NCBI GenBank assembly: GCA_016789955.1
Contig: JAEUPB010000046.1
Location: 1 to 47,455, forward strand
Direction of reading: 5' to 3'
DNA: 47,455 nucleotides
Source: Rubrivivax sp.
GTDB taxonomy: Bacteria > Pseudomonadota > Gammaproteobacteria > Burkholderiales > Burkholderiaceae_C
A program made the translations under genes and the position numbers. Of the stretch, positions 33,257 through 42,400 are shown one piece after another. Each line of letters starts with the position of its first letter. Positions within the stretch are counted from its first letter, which is position 1. The notes beneath the pieces were generated by a model that had not been told where the DNA came from, ran no database searches, and was given only the letters and a program-made list of their open reading frames with translations.

Positions 33257-34234
33257 ATGAACACTCCCGACATCGACATTCTCGTCAGCGAGGTGGGCCT
33301 TCGCGACGGGCTGCAGAGCATCGACCGCGTGATGCCCACCGCAGCCAAGAAGGCCTGGATCACCGCCGAGGCCGCGGCCGGCGTGCGCGAGATCGAGGTC
33401 GGCTCCTTCGTGCCCGCGAAGCTGCTGCCGCAGCTCGCCGACACCGCCGAGATCGTGGCCCACGCGCGCACGATCCCCGGCCTGCACGTGGCGGCGCTGG
33501 TGCCCAACTTCCGCGGCGCGCAGGCGGCGGTGGAGGCCGGGGCGCACAAGATCACGCTGCCGCTGTCGGCCAGCGAGAGCCACAGCCTGAAGAACCTGCG
33601 CCGCACGCATGCGCAGGTGCTCGACGAGGCGCGCCAGATCGGCGACATGCTGAAGGCGCTGCCGGCCGACCACCGCCCGCATTTCGAAGGCGCGCTGTCC
33701 ACCGCCTTCGGCTGCACCATCGAAGGCGTGGTGCCCGAGGCCAAGGTCGTCGGGCTCGCGGTGGCGCTGATGGAAGCCGGCTGCGACGAGGTGGGCCTGT
33801 CGGACACCACCGGCTACGCCAACCCGGCGCGGGTGCGGCGGCTGACGAAGGCCGTGTGGGCCGCGGTGGGCCGCGACCAGCTCACCGGGCTGCACCTGCA
33901 CAACACGCGCGGCCAGGGCCTGGCCAACGTGGTGGCGGCGCTGGACATCGGGCTGACCACCTTCGACGCCTCGCTGGGCGGCATCGGCGGCTGCCCGTTC
34001 GCGCCCGGCGCCAGCGGCAACATCGTCACCGAGGACCTCGTGTTCCTGCTCGAGGCGATGGGCCTGCGCACCGGCATCGACATCCCGAAGCTGCTGGAGG
34101 TGCGCCGCCTCGTCGAGGCCGCGCTGCCGGACGAACAGCTCTACGGTTTCGTGCTTGACGCCGGTCTGCCCAAAGGCTTCGTGCCGGCCGGTGGGGCTGG
34201 CACGCACGCCGACGTGACGAAGGTCGGGACATGA
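33257..34234 (+). CDS. HMG-CoA-lyase-like protein
   Basis: A 325-aa TIM-barrel lyase with EVGLRDGLQ, LSDTTGYANP, LHLHNTRGQGLAN and the active-site loop GGIGGCPFAPGASGN followed by TEDLVFLLEAMG. The family includes 3-hydroxy-3-methylglutaryl-CoA lyase and (R)-citramalyl-CoA lyase. Given the following CoA-transferase and LeuCD-like genes, cleavage of a citramalyl-CoA-like thioester to acetyl-CoA and pyruvate is my favoured reading over leucine degradation, because no other leucine-pathway gene is near. Its stop overlaps the next start (ATGA). Confidence 0.9.
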   Translation: MNTPDIDILVSEVGLRDGLQSIDRVMPTAAKKAWITAEAAAGVREIEVGSFVPAKLLPQLADTAEIVAHARTIPGLHVAALVPNFRGAQAAVEAGAHKITLPLSASESHSLKNLRRTHAQVLDEARQIGDMLKALPADHRPHFEGALSTAFGCTIEGVVPEAKVVGLAVALMEAGCDEVGLSDTTGYANPARVRRLTKAVWAAVGRDQLTGLHLHNTRGQGLANVVAALDIGLTTFDASLGGIGGCPFAPGASGNIVTEDLVFLLEAMGLRTGIDIPKLLEVRRLVEAALPDEQLYGFVLDAGLPKGFVPAGGAGTHADVTKVGT

Positions 34235-35445
34235 GCGAAGGGACCCGCATGAACGACCGTACGCGCCCGCTGCAGGGGATCCGCGTGGTGGAGATGACGC
34301 ACATGGTGATGGGGCCGACCGTCGGCGTCATCCTGGGCGACCTGGGCGCCGACGTGATCAAGGTCGAGCCCGTCAAGGGCGACAACACGCGGCGGCTGCT
34401 GGGCTCGGGCGCCGGCTACTTCCCCATGTACAACCGCAACAAGCGCAGCCTGGCGGTGGACACCACGGTGCCCGCGGGCAAGGCGGTGGTGGATGCGCTG
34501 CTGGCCGAGGCCGACGTGTTCGTCGAGAACTTCCGCCCGGGCGCGATGGCCGAGAACGGCTGGGACGCCGAGACGCTCGCGCGCAAGCACCCGCGGCTGA
34601 TCAGCTGCTCCGCCAAGGGCTTCCTCGGCGGCCCGTACGAGAGCCGCACCGCTCTCGACGAGGTGGCGCAGATGATGGGCGGGCTGGCCTACATGACGGG
34701 CCTGCCGGGCAAGCCGATGCGCGCCGGCGCCTCGGTGATCGACGTCACCGGCGGCATGTTCTGCGTCATCGGCATCCTCGCGGCGCTGGAGCAGCGGCAC
34801 CGAACCGGCCGCGGCCAGCACGTCACCGCCTCGCTGTTCGAGACCACCGCGTTCCTGTGCGGCCAGCACATGGCGCAAGGCGCGGTGACGGGCAGGCCGG
34901 CGCCGCCGATGACGCAGCGGCTGTCGGCCTGGGGCGTGTACGACATCTTCGACACCGCCGATGCCGACCAGGTCTTCATCGCGGTGGTCAGCGACACGCA
35001 GTGGCGCAAGTTCTGCGCATCCTTTGCCTTCGAGCAGTTCCTCGCCGACCGCAGCCTGGACACCAACAGCGGCCGCGTGCAGCAGCGCGAACACACGATG
35101 GGCGTGCTGCGCGAGGAGTTCCGGCGCTGGACCAAGGCCGAGCTGATGGCGAAGCTCGAGTCGATCGGGCTGCCGTTCGCGCCGGTCAGCAAGCCCGAGG
35201 ACCTGTTCGACGACCCGCACCTCAACGCCGAGGGCGGGCTGGTGCCGCTGACGCTGCCCGACGGCCGTGCGACGAAGCTGCCCGCGCTGCCGCTGGCGAT
35301 GGACGGCGCGCGCTTCGGCACCTGGCGCGACCTGCCGCGCATCGGCCAGCACACGCACGCCGCGCTGCGCGATGCGGGCTACGACGACGCGCAGATCGAC
35401 GCCCTCGCCGCCCAAGGTGTGGTGCACCTGCCGGACGCCGCGTGA
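34231..35445 (+). CDS. Class III (CaiB/BaiF) CoA-transferase
   Basis: The 404-aa product has the family N-terminus (GIRVVEMTHMVMGPTVGVIL, LGADVIKVEPVKGD) and a catalytic aspartate in the ALDEVAQMMGG segment (about residue 143). RGQHVTASLFETTAFLC and LPFAPVSKPEDLF are also typical. It moves CoA between carboxylic acids, in this setting perhaps succinyl-CoA to a citramalate-like acid. ATG 34249 is an alternative start, but 34231 gives the ATGA overlap. Confidence 0.92.
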   Translation: MSEGTRMNDRTRPLQGIRVVEMTHMVMGPTVGVILGDLGADVIKVEPVKGDNTRRLLGSGAGYFPMYNRNKRSLAVDTTVPAGKAVVDALLAEADVFVENFRPGAMAENGWDAETLARKHPRLISCSAKGFLGGPYESRTALDEVAQMMGGLAYMTGLPGKPMRAGASVIDVTGGMFCVIGILAALEQRHRTGRGQHVTASLFETTAFLCGQHMAQGAVTGRPAPPMTQRLSAWGVYDIFDTADADQVFIAVVSDTQWRKFCASFAFEQFLADRSLDTNSGRVQQREHTMGVLREEFRRWTKAELMAKLESIGLPFAPVSKPEDLFDDPHLNAEGGLVPLTLPDGRATKLPALPLAMDGARFGTWRDLPRIGQHTHAALRDAGYDDAQIDALAAQGVVHLPDAA

Positions 35446-36887
35446 TGGCCGGGCTATCGCTCTTCGACAAGCTGTGGCAGCAGCACCTCGTCGCCGACCT
35501 CGGCGACGGCGCCAGCCTGCTGCACATCGACCGCATCTTCCTGCATGAACGCACCGGCAGCGTGGCGCTGCAGACGCTGCAGGCCGACGGCCGCCGCGTG
35601 CGCCACCCCGAGCTGGCGTTCTGCACGATGGACCACATCGTCGACACGCTGCCCGGCCGCGGGGACGACACGCGCATGCCCGGCGGGCGCGAGTTCATCA
35701 CCACCACGCGCGCCGCCGCGCGCGGCGCCGGCATCCGCCTGTTCGACGTCACCGACCCGCTGCAGGGCATCGTGCACGTGATCTCGCCCGAGCAGGGCAT
35801 CGTGCTGCCGGGGCTCACCGTGGTCTGCCCCGACAGCCACACCTGCACCCAAGGCGCATTGGGTGCGCTGGCCTGGGGCATCGGCTCGTCGGAGGCCGAG
35901 CACGCGTTGGCCACGCAGACGCTGCGCCTGGGCCGCCCCGGCACGCTGCGCGTGGTGTTCGACGGCCGGCTGCGCGAGGGCGTCACCGCCAAGGACATGA
36001 TGCTGTGGCTGATCGGCCGCCACAGCGCCAGCGGCGCCGCCGGCCACGCGGTGGAGTTCGCCGGCGAGGCGGTGCGTGCGCTGTCGATGGAGGCGCGGCT
36101 GACGCTGTGCAACCTGGCGGTGGAGTTCTCAGCCTTCACCGGGCTCATCGCGCCCGACGACACGGTGTTCGAGTATCTGCACGGCCGGCCCTACGCGCCC
36201 AAGGGCGCGACGTGGGAGCGCGCGGTGGCCGCCTGGCGCACGCTGCACAGCGACGACGACACGGTGTTCGACCGCGAGATCGAGGTCGACGCCTCGGCCA
36301 TCCCCCCGATGCTCACCTGGGGCACCAGCCCGCAGCACGCGGTGGCGGTGGACGCCGCCGTGCCCGACCCCTTCCACGAGCCCGACCCGCACACGCGCCA
36401 GGCGATGGAACGCGCGCTGCACTACATGGACCTGCAGCCCGGCCAGCAACTGGCCGGCGTGCCGATCGGCGCGGCCTTCATCGGCTCGTGTACCAACGCG
36501 CGGCTGTCGGACCTGCGCGTCGCCGCCGCCGTGCTGCGCGGGCGCAAGGTGGCGCCCGGCGTGCGCGCGATCTGCGTGCCGGGCTCGATGCAGGTCAAGC
36601 GCGAGGCCGAGGCCGAGGGGCTGCACCGCGTGTTCCTCGATGCCGGCTTCGAGTGGCGCGAATCGGGCTGCTCGATGTGCTTCTACGCCGGCGGCGAGAG
36701 CTTCGGCCACCGGCAGCGCGTGGTCAGCACCACCAACCGCAACTTCGAGGGGCGCCAGGGCCCCGAGACGCGCAGCCACCTCGCCAGCCCCGCCACGGTG
36801 GCCGCCAGCGCCGTGGCCGGCTGCCTGGCCGACCCGCGCGTGCTGGTGGCGCAGGGCGTGCGCGGCACGGAGGCCGTGCATGGATAG
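35445..36887 (+). CDS. Aconitase-family dehydratase large subunit (LeuC-like)
   Basis: The 480-aa product has all three [4Fe-4S] cysteines, C349 (GSCTN), C409 and C412 (SGCSMCF), in LeuC-like spacing. It also has DSHTCTQGALGALAWGIG and the MEARLTLCNLAVE segment. It pairs with the small subunit encoded next and would hydrate or dehydrate a branched hydroxy-dicarboxylic acid. No leuA or leuB is nearby, so a catabolic (citramalate/citraconate/maleate-type) role is likelier than leucine synthesis. The start overlaps the upstream stop by one base. Confidence 0.9.
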   Translation: MAGLSLFDKLWQQHLVADLGDGASLLHIDRIFLHERTGSVALQTLQADGRRVRHPELAFCTMDHIVDTLPGRGDDTRMPGGREFITTTRAAARGAGIRLFDVTDPLQGIVHVISPEQGIVLPGLTVVCPDSHTCTQGALGALAWGIGSSEAEHALATQTLRLGRPGTLRVVFDGRLREGVTAKDMMLWLIGRHSASGAAGHAVEFAGEAVRALSMEARLTLCNLAVEFSAFTGLIAPDDTVFEYLHGRPYAPKGATWERAVAAWRTLHSDDDTVFDREIEVDASAIPPMLTWGTSPQHAVAVDAAVPDPFHEPDPHTRQAMERALHYMDLQPGQQLAGVPIGAAFIGSCTNARLSDLRVAAAVLRGRKVAPGVRAICVPGSMQVKREAEAEGLHRVFLDAGFEWRESGCSMCFYAGGESFGHRQRVVSTTNRNFEGRQGPETRSHLASPATVAASAVAGCLADPRVLVAQGVRGTEAVHG

Positions 36888-37509
36888 GTTCACCGTGCAC
36901 CGCGGCGTGGCCGCGCCGCTGCTGCGCATCAACGTCGACACCGACGCGATCATCCCGTCGCGCGAGATGAAGCGCGTCTCCAAGACCGGCCTCGGCGAGG
37001 GCCTGTTCGCCGGCTGGCGCTACACAGAGGTGGGCGGCCGCGAGCCCGACCCGGCCTTCGTGCTGAACCAGCCCGACTACGCCGGCGCGTCGATCCTGCT
37101 GGCCGGCGTGAACTTCGGCTGCGGCTCGTCGCGCGAGCACGCGGTGTGGGCGCTGAAGGAGTTCGGCATCCGCGCCGTGGTGGCGCCGAGCTTCGGCGCG
37201 ATCTTCTACAACAACTGCATCCGCAACGGCCTGCTGCCGGTGGAGTTGCCCGAGCACGCGGTGCAGGCGCTGGCCGACGCGTCGCGCGGCGGCGCGCAGC
37301 TGCGGGTGGACCTGCAGCACTGCCGCGTGGAAGCGCCCACCGGCGAGGCCTACGCCTTCACGATCCAACCGGCGCTGCGCGAGATGCTGCTCGAAGGCCT
37401 GGACCCGGTGGCGCTGACGCTGAAGCTGCAGCCGCGCATCGAGGCGTACCAGGCCGCCGACCGCGCGCAGCGGCCGTGGGTCTACCTGGAGCCGGACCGG
37501 GCCGCGTGA
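36880..37509 (+). CDS. Aconitase-family dehydratase small subunit (LeuD-like)
   Basis: A 209-aa product with NVDTDAIIPSREMKR, NFGCGSSREHAVWAL and VVAPSFGAIFYNNCIRNGLLP, all LeuD landmarks. It provides the substrate-recognition domain for the large subunit. The start lies eight bases inside the LeuC-like gene, so the two subunits are translationally coupled. It is the last gene of this operon. Confidence 0.92.
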   Translation: MDRFTVHRGVAAPLLRINVDTDAIIPSREMKRVSKTGLGEGLFAGWRYTEVGGREPDPAFVLNQPDYAGASILLAGVNFGCGSSREHAVWALKEFGIRAVVAPSFGAIFYNNCIRNGLLPVELPEHAVQALADASRGGAQLRVDLQHCRVEAPTGEAYAFTIQPALREMLLEGLDPVALTLKLQPRIEAYQAADRAQRPWVYLEPDRAA

Positions 37510-37570
37510 AGGCCGGCGGCCGGCCCACGGCATGCCATCGATGGTCCGCGCCACCTCGCCCGGAGCTCGC

Positions 37571-38040
37571 TCACGGCAAGGTCAGGGCTTGCGCCAGATG
37601 CGCATACACCGCGCCGACTCGCCGCATGTGGCGCGACTCGGGATGCGTGAGCAGCCACTGCTCCGTCTCGCACTCGTCCAGCGGCTCGGTCAACCGCACC
37701 ACGTCCTTGCGGCCTGCGGCCAGGAACAAGAGCACGATGCCCACGCCCATGCCCAGCGCCACCAGTTCCAGCACCGACTGGATGCCGTGGGCCCGGTAGC
37801 GAGGGGCCAGCTTCGGGAAGTGGCGCTTGCGCCAGACCACCGACGGGTGCTCGGGCAAGGCATCGTCGGGCGCGTTCCAGTCGGCCTGCCCGGCCTCGAC
37901 CTCGGCGTGGCCGCGCACCGGCCCGCGCCGGGCCGCATAGAGGCGACGCGGATCGGCCCGATGTTCTTGCCGACCAGGTGCTGCGGCGGCAGCTTGGCGG
38001 CGCGCTGCTGGGCTTCGGCCTGGGCACGCTGCGCAACGAG
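37571..38040 (-). pseudogene. LysR-type regulator remnant, frameshifted and lacking its HTH
   Basis: The minus strand encodes the C-terminal half of a LysR effector domain: PPQHLVGKNIGPIRVA in one frame, then in another frame LYAARRGPVR, PEHPSVVWRKRHFPKLAPRY, VLELVALGMGVGIVLLF and LLTHPESRHMRRVGAVYAHL. The frame changes at about 37941-37944 and is explained by loss of one base before the CTC TAT GCG codons. The N-terminal 180 or so residues, including the HTH, are not found upstream. It was probably the regulator of the neighbouring lyase/LeuCD operon and is now dead. Confidence 0.75.
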
Positions 38041-38177
38041 GAAGGGCTGGGGTGTTCGACGACGACTGTCGCGCCGCGCCGGTGTGAGGCCGCGCCGCGA
38101 GCTGCCGGCCCCCCTGTCTCTGGCTCCGTCGCGGCGCACCGGCGTCGTAGACTTCCTCGCCGAAGAAGGGAGGCCTC

Positions 38178-39353
38178 GTGCTGATCAAGTCGAAGTCGTT
38201 GAGCGATGCCGCGTGGAAGGATCTCGTCGCCAAGCACAAGCTGAAGGACAACGGCCTGCTGAAGGTGCTTGAGAAGCTGAAGAAGTTCGGCGACGAGGAC
38301 TTCGATGACGCGCTGAAGGCGCTCGACGAGGCGAGCAAGCTCGCCGGGCAGCTGAAGAAGGACAAGGCCATCGCCGCCGCGCCGCCGGCGGCCAAGTACA
38401 TCGGCGACCTGCTCGGTGCGGCCGACACGACGCAGCGCGAGATCACCAAGTCCAAGGCCGATGCCGACAAGAAGAAGGCGGAGGCCGACAAGAAGGCCGC
38501 CGAGGCAGCGAAACGGAGCGAGGCCGAGGACGGCGACGACGAAGAAGAGACGCCCGAGCTGCTGACCACCAAGCTGAAGCCGCTGCTCAGGCTCGTGATG
38601 AAGGGCGAGACGGTGCACGCGCTGCTGGCCAAGGCGGGCAAGCGCGTGGTGGTGATGCTGTCGCGCAAGCCGATCCCTCCGGCGCGGCGCAAGCTGCTCA
38701 ACGATCAGCTCGGTGGCGGCAGCACGAAGTACTACCCGGGACATTGCACGACGGAGCGCGGGGCGGTGACCTTCGTGCTGAAGGCCGAGGTGGCCGGCAT
38801 GTCCAAGCTCGTGAAGGCCGCGCTGCTCGAACAGACCGGCCTGCGCGTCAACAAGATCAAGTGCCGCGGCGACGATGGCGACGATCACGATGACGACGAA
38901 GGCGAAGGCGAACTGCCCGCCGGCGCGGCCCCGGGCGACGACGAACCCGGCGCCGACGCGCTGGACGCCAAGGCGCAGACCATCCACCAGGCGGTGCTGG
39001 CGTGGAACGACAGCACGGCGTCGGCCACCACCGAGCTGCGCAAGCTGCAGCAGCTGGTGCTGGGCCTGGGCGACCCGCGCGCGGCCCCGGTGGCCAAGGG
39101 CCTCGAGTCGATCCTGCAGCGGCTGGGCACGGTGGACGACGAGGCCGAGGCGGCGGCCACCGCGGCGCGGGCCGGCGACGCCGCCGGCTTCGACCGCGCG
39201 CGCGACACGCTGGTGGCCAAGCTGCGCAACATCCAGTCGTACGTCGAGACCGACGAGTTGATCAAGGAAGCCGACAGCAACCCGCTGATGGACATCCGGC
39301 TGTCCGAGACGCTCGGCCAGTCGATCAAGGCGATCCTGGCGGCGCTGGCCTGA
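38178..39353 (+). CDS. Unknown 391-aa coiled-coil protein
   Basis: I do not recognise the family. Soluble, no signal or membrane helix. Layout: Lys-rich helices (1-95), a highly charged Lys/Ala/Glu coiled coil (about 93-125), a compact alpha/beta part (130-235; LKPLLRLVMKGETVHALLAKAGKRVVVMLS-type segment, then YYPGHCTTERGAVTFVLKAE), an Asp/Glu-rich linker (about 235-262) and a C-terminal helical bundle (265-391). It starts with GTG, preceded by GGGAGG. It ends at a hairpin facing the 1096-aa gene; both are large orphans and may belong together. Confidence 0.78.
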   Translation: MLIKSKSLSDAAWKDLVAKHKLKDNGLLKVLEKLKKFGDEDFDDALKALDEASKLAGQLKKDKAIAAAPPAAKYIGDLLGAADTTQREITKSKADADKKKAEADKKAAEAAKRSEAEDGDDEEETPELLTTKLKPLLRLVMKGETVHALLAKAGKRVVVMLSRKPIPPARRKLLNDQLGGGSTKYYPGHCTTERGAVTFVLKAEVAGMSKLVKAALLEQTGLRVNKIKCRGDDGDDHDDDEGEGELPAGAAPGDDEPGADALDAKAQTIHQAVLAWNDSTASATTELRKLQQLVLGLGDPRAAPVAKGLESILQRLGTVDDEAEAAATAARAGDAAGFDRARDTLVAKLRNIQSYVETDELIKEADSNPLMDIRLSETLGQSIKAILAALA

Positions 39354-39354
39354 C

Positions 39355-39375
39355 GCGCGGCCCCCAGGGCCGCGC
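39355..39375 (+). terminator. GC hairpin after the 391-aa gene
   Basis: Perfect 9-bp arms GCGCGGCCC and GGGCCGCGC with a CCA loop, immediately after the stop codon. There is no U-tract, so it may be a Rho-assisted end or an mRNA 3' stabiliser. Confidence 0.5.
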
Positions 39376-39381
39376 CGGCCG

Positions 39382-39407
39382 GCGGATCGGTCTGCCAGCC
39401 GGTCCGC
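39382..39407 (-). terminator. GC hairpin after the 1096-aa gene
   Basis: GCGGATCGG (39382-39390) pairs with CCGGTCCGC (39399-39407) with one G-T wobble and an 8-base loop, four bases past the minus-strand stop codon at 39411. It forms a pair with the neighbouring hairpin between the convergent genes. Confidence 0.4.
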
Positions 39408-39410
39408 TGA

Positions 39411-42400
39411 TCAGTACTTCGCGCGCTCGCGCCACTGCGCGTAGACGCGCGTGTTCATGGGGTCTTTCGAGCTGTTGCCGGTCTGCGCATCGCACGCGCT
39501 CTGGTGGATCTTGATGAGATCCTCGATGTGCGGCTCGTAGTTGGCGTTGCGCGGCGCCTTGGCGTCCATGCCGACCACGCGCAGCGATTCCGGCGTGGCC
39601 GCCGTGCCGTACAGCTCGCGCAACCGCAGAATGCGGGTGATCCAGTACTCGTGCAGATCCGAGACCTCGGAAAGCACCTTGACCGCCGCCACCACGTCCT
39701 CGGAGAACGTGGCGCCGACCGATCCGAGCAGGAAGTCCTCGTCCTTCAGCGATCCGCCGTGGATGGCGCGCAGCTGGCCGCGGGCTGCGTCGAGCAGCTT
39801 GGCCTCCTTCTGCCGCATGTCCCACAGCTCCTTCTTCACCGACTCGATCTCGCGCTGCATCGCCTGCGCCTGCGCGTCCGTGGCCGCACCGGCCGCGGCG
39901 GCTGGCCCTCCCGCCGGCGCTGCCGCCTTCGCCGCATCGACCTCGTTGCGCAGCTGCGCGATCAGGCCGTTGATCTTCGTGGTCATCTCGGCGCGCGCGC
40001 GTTCCGACGTGATGTCAGGGCTGGCCTTCACCGCCTCGCCCACGGACGTGAGGTCGGCGAACAGCGGCTGCGCGTAGCGGTGCACGGCGGCCGCGTCGCC
40101 CTTGAGCTTGGCCAGCGTCTTCGCGGCGGCCTGCACCTGGCCTTCGACAGTCTCGAACTTCGCGCGCTCCTTGGCCAGCGACGACGGCCACTCGTACTTG
40201 CCGCCGAGATCGGCGCCGCTGTTGACGGTCTGGTGGCCCGGCCCCTCGCCCCAGTGGCGCAACACGTTCTCGATGGCTTCCTCCGCGGCGTAGCCGTAGT
40301 CCGACATGAACTCGGCCAGCGCGTGGGCGCGCGCGACCTGCTTGGACTGCTGCTTGTCGGGCGACGTGTCCATCTTGACCCACTCGCCGTCGGGCACCGG
40401 GCTGACCAGCGTCTTGCGCAGCGTCTCCCACGGTTCGAGGGTGCGCGGCGACAGGCTGCAGTTGCTCCAGTTCTTCTTGTCCGCGGCGCGGCGCACCACT
40501 TCCTCGAAGTGGGTCGGGTTGATCTTGTAGCCCTTCAGGTCCTCGTACTTCTTCATCAGCAGATCGGTGAGCGCGCCTTGCGCTCCCTTGGCCAGCGCCG
40601 CCTGGCCCTGGTCCTGCGCGGTGTTGGAGGTCTGCCCCATCAGGTTGCCGACGAATTCCTGAACGCCACGCAGCGGATCGATCACGCCGGTGGTGGTGCC
40701 GACGTCGGCCGACACGCCTCCGTCCTCGTCCACCGTGGCGTCCATGCGATCGGTGCTGGTGGCCACGCCGCCGAGGTCCACCGCATTGGAGCCCTTGCCG
40801 CTGCCGGTGACCTTGCCGCCCTCCACCTGCGCGGAGTCCTCGAGGCTCGAGCTCTGCACGATCTTGGGGCCCTTCTCGCCGGCCATGCCGGAACCCACCT
40901 GGCTCGTCTTGCCGGCCGTCCACGAGCGCGACGCGACCAGCTCGGGGTGGGCTTGCGCGAACTCGCGCGCCGCGTCGGGCGTGGGCAGCACCTTGATCTG
41001 GTCGAACCAGCCCTTGTACGACGGGTCGGCCTGCACCAGCCGGAATCCGAACGAGTTGCCTTGAGAGTCGCCCCCCTTGACCTGGAACTCGGCCCCCATG
41101 GCCGAGCCGCCGCCGCCCAGCTCTTGCGCTGTGGTGAACGACAGCGTCACGTTGACCACCGGGATGCCCGGGTCGGCCTTGCCGGTGGCCACCTGCACGC
41201 TGCGCTTCCAGGTCTTGCTGGCACTGCCCTGCGCGCCGATCGCGCCCGCCTTGACCTGGGCGCCGCCCTCCACCTGGCCGCTCAGGTCCAGCGAGATCGA
41301 CTGTCCCTCGGGCAGCGCCTTGGCGAAGTCCGAATCCACCAGGGCCGCAGCCCCCGCGCCGAGGTCGCCGCCGCCGCGCACGAGGGCCACGAGGCGCTCG
41401 AGGCTTTTCAGCTCCGGGAAGCCCGCCTTGGCCTTGCCGCCGCCGTCGACAGCCTTGGCCTGCCCCAGGTAGTCCACCTTCTGAGCTTCGGTCAGCACCT
41501 GCTTGAACACCAGCGCCGCCTCGGCGGCGCCCCCCAGCGTCACCGACTGCCCGCCCTTGCCGCCGGTGGCGGACAGCTTGCTGTTGATCTTGATCGTGAG
41601 CGTGATCTCGAACTTCTTGACCCAGGCGCCGCCCTCGAAGACCGGCGTCATCTCGGCCACATCGGCCAGGTAGCACGCGCCGGCGGTGTGCTCCACCTTT
41701 CCGGTGTAGCCGCCCTTCGTGGTGGCGCCCTTCGAGCTCGAGGCCTGCGCACCCGCGCCGAGGGCCGTGCCTTCGGCCTTCAGGCCGCCCTGGACCTGCT
41801 GGCTGGAACTGCGCGAGGAGGTCTTGCCGGTGGCATCGGTGGTGCTGAACTGCTGGCTCTCGGACCGTTGCGCGCCGGCCATGCCGCCGCCGAGCAGCCC
41901 GTTCTTGCCATCGGTCTCCTGCGTGAACTGCGCCTGGCCGCCGTCGGCCTGATCCTTCGTGACGGTGACGGTCTTCTTGTTGCCCTCGGTCTTCACCGAG
42001 TGCTGGACGGTGTTGCCTTCGGCGTCGGACCAGGCCTGGATGGTCTCGGTGCTCGTCACCTCGTCGCCTCCGCCGCCCTTGGTCCCCTTGACGATGGTGA
42101 GCGTGCCCGTCTTGAGCCCCTGCCGGGCTGCGTCATCGGGCTTGATCTCCAGGCCCGCCCGGCCGCCGATGGCCACCACCGACGCGGCATCGGCGCTCTT
42201 CAGTGCCGTCATGTCGTTCACGATCGCGGCGCGTCGCGACGCCAGCTGCGCCTTCTCCTGCTCGGCGGCGGGGTCGCCCTTGCGTTGGTCCAGCGCCTTG
42301 ATGCGGGCGGCGATCCGGTTGCCTTCATCGAGCAGCTGCTTGCCCACCTCGCGCTTGGCCGCGGCCAGGTCGAAGCCGGTCGTGCCCGACATCGTCGACG

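Noticed and set aside
33257-34234. Leucine-degradation HMG-CoA lyase
   Set aside because: No methylcrotonyl-CoA carboxylase or isovaleryl-CoA dehydrogenase genes nearby; context favours a citramalyl-CoA-like substrate, though this is not proven.
35445-37509. Biosynthetic leuCD for leucine
   Set aside because: No leuA or leuB nearby, and the genes are fused by overlaps to a CoA-transferase and lyase; a catabolic role fits better.
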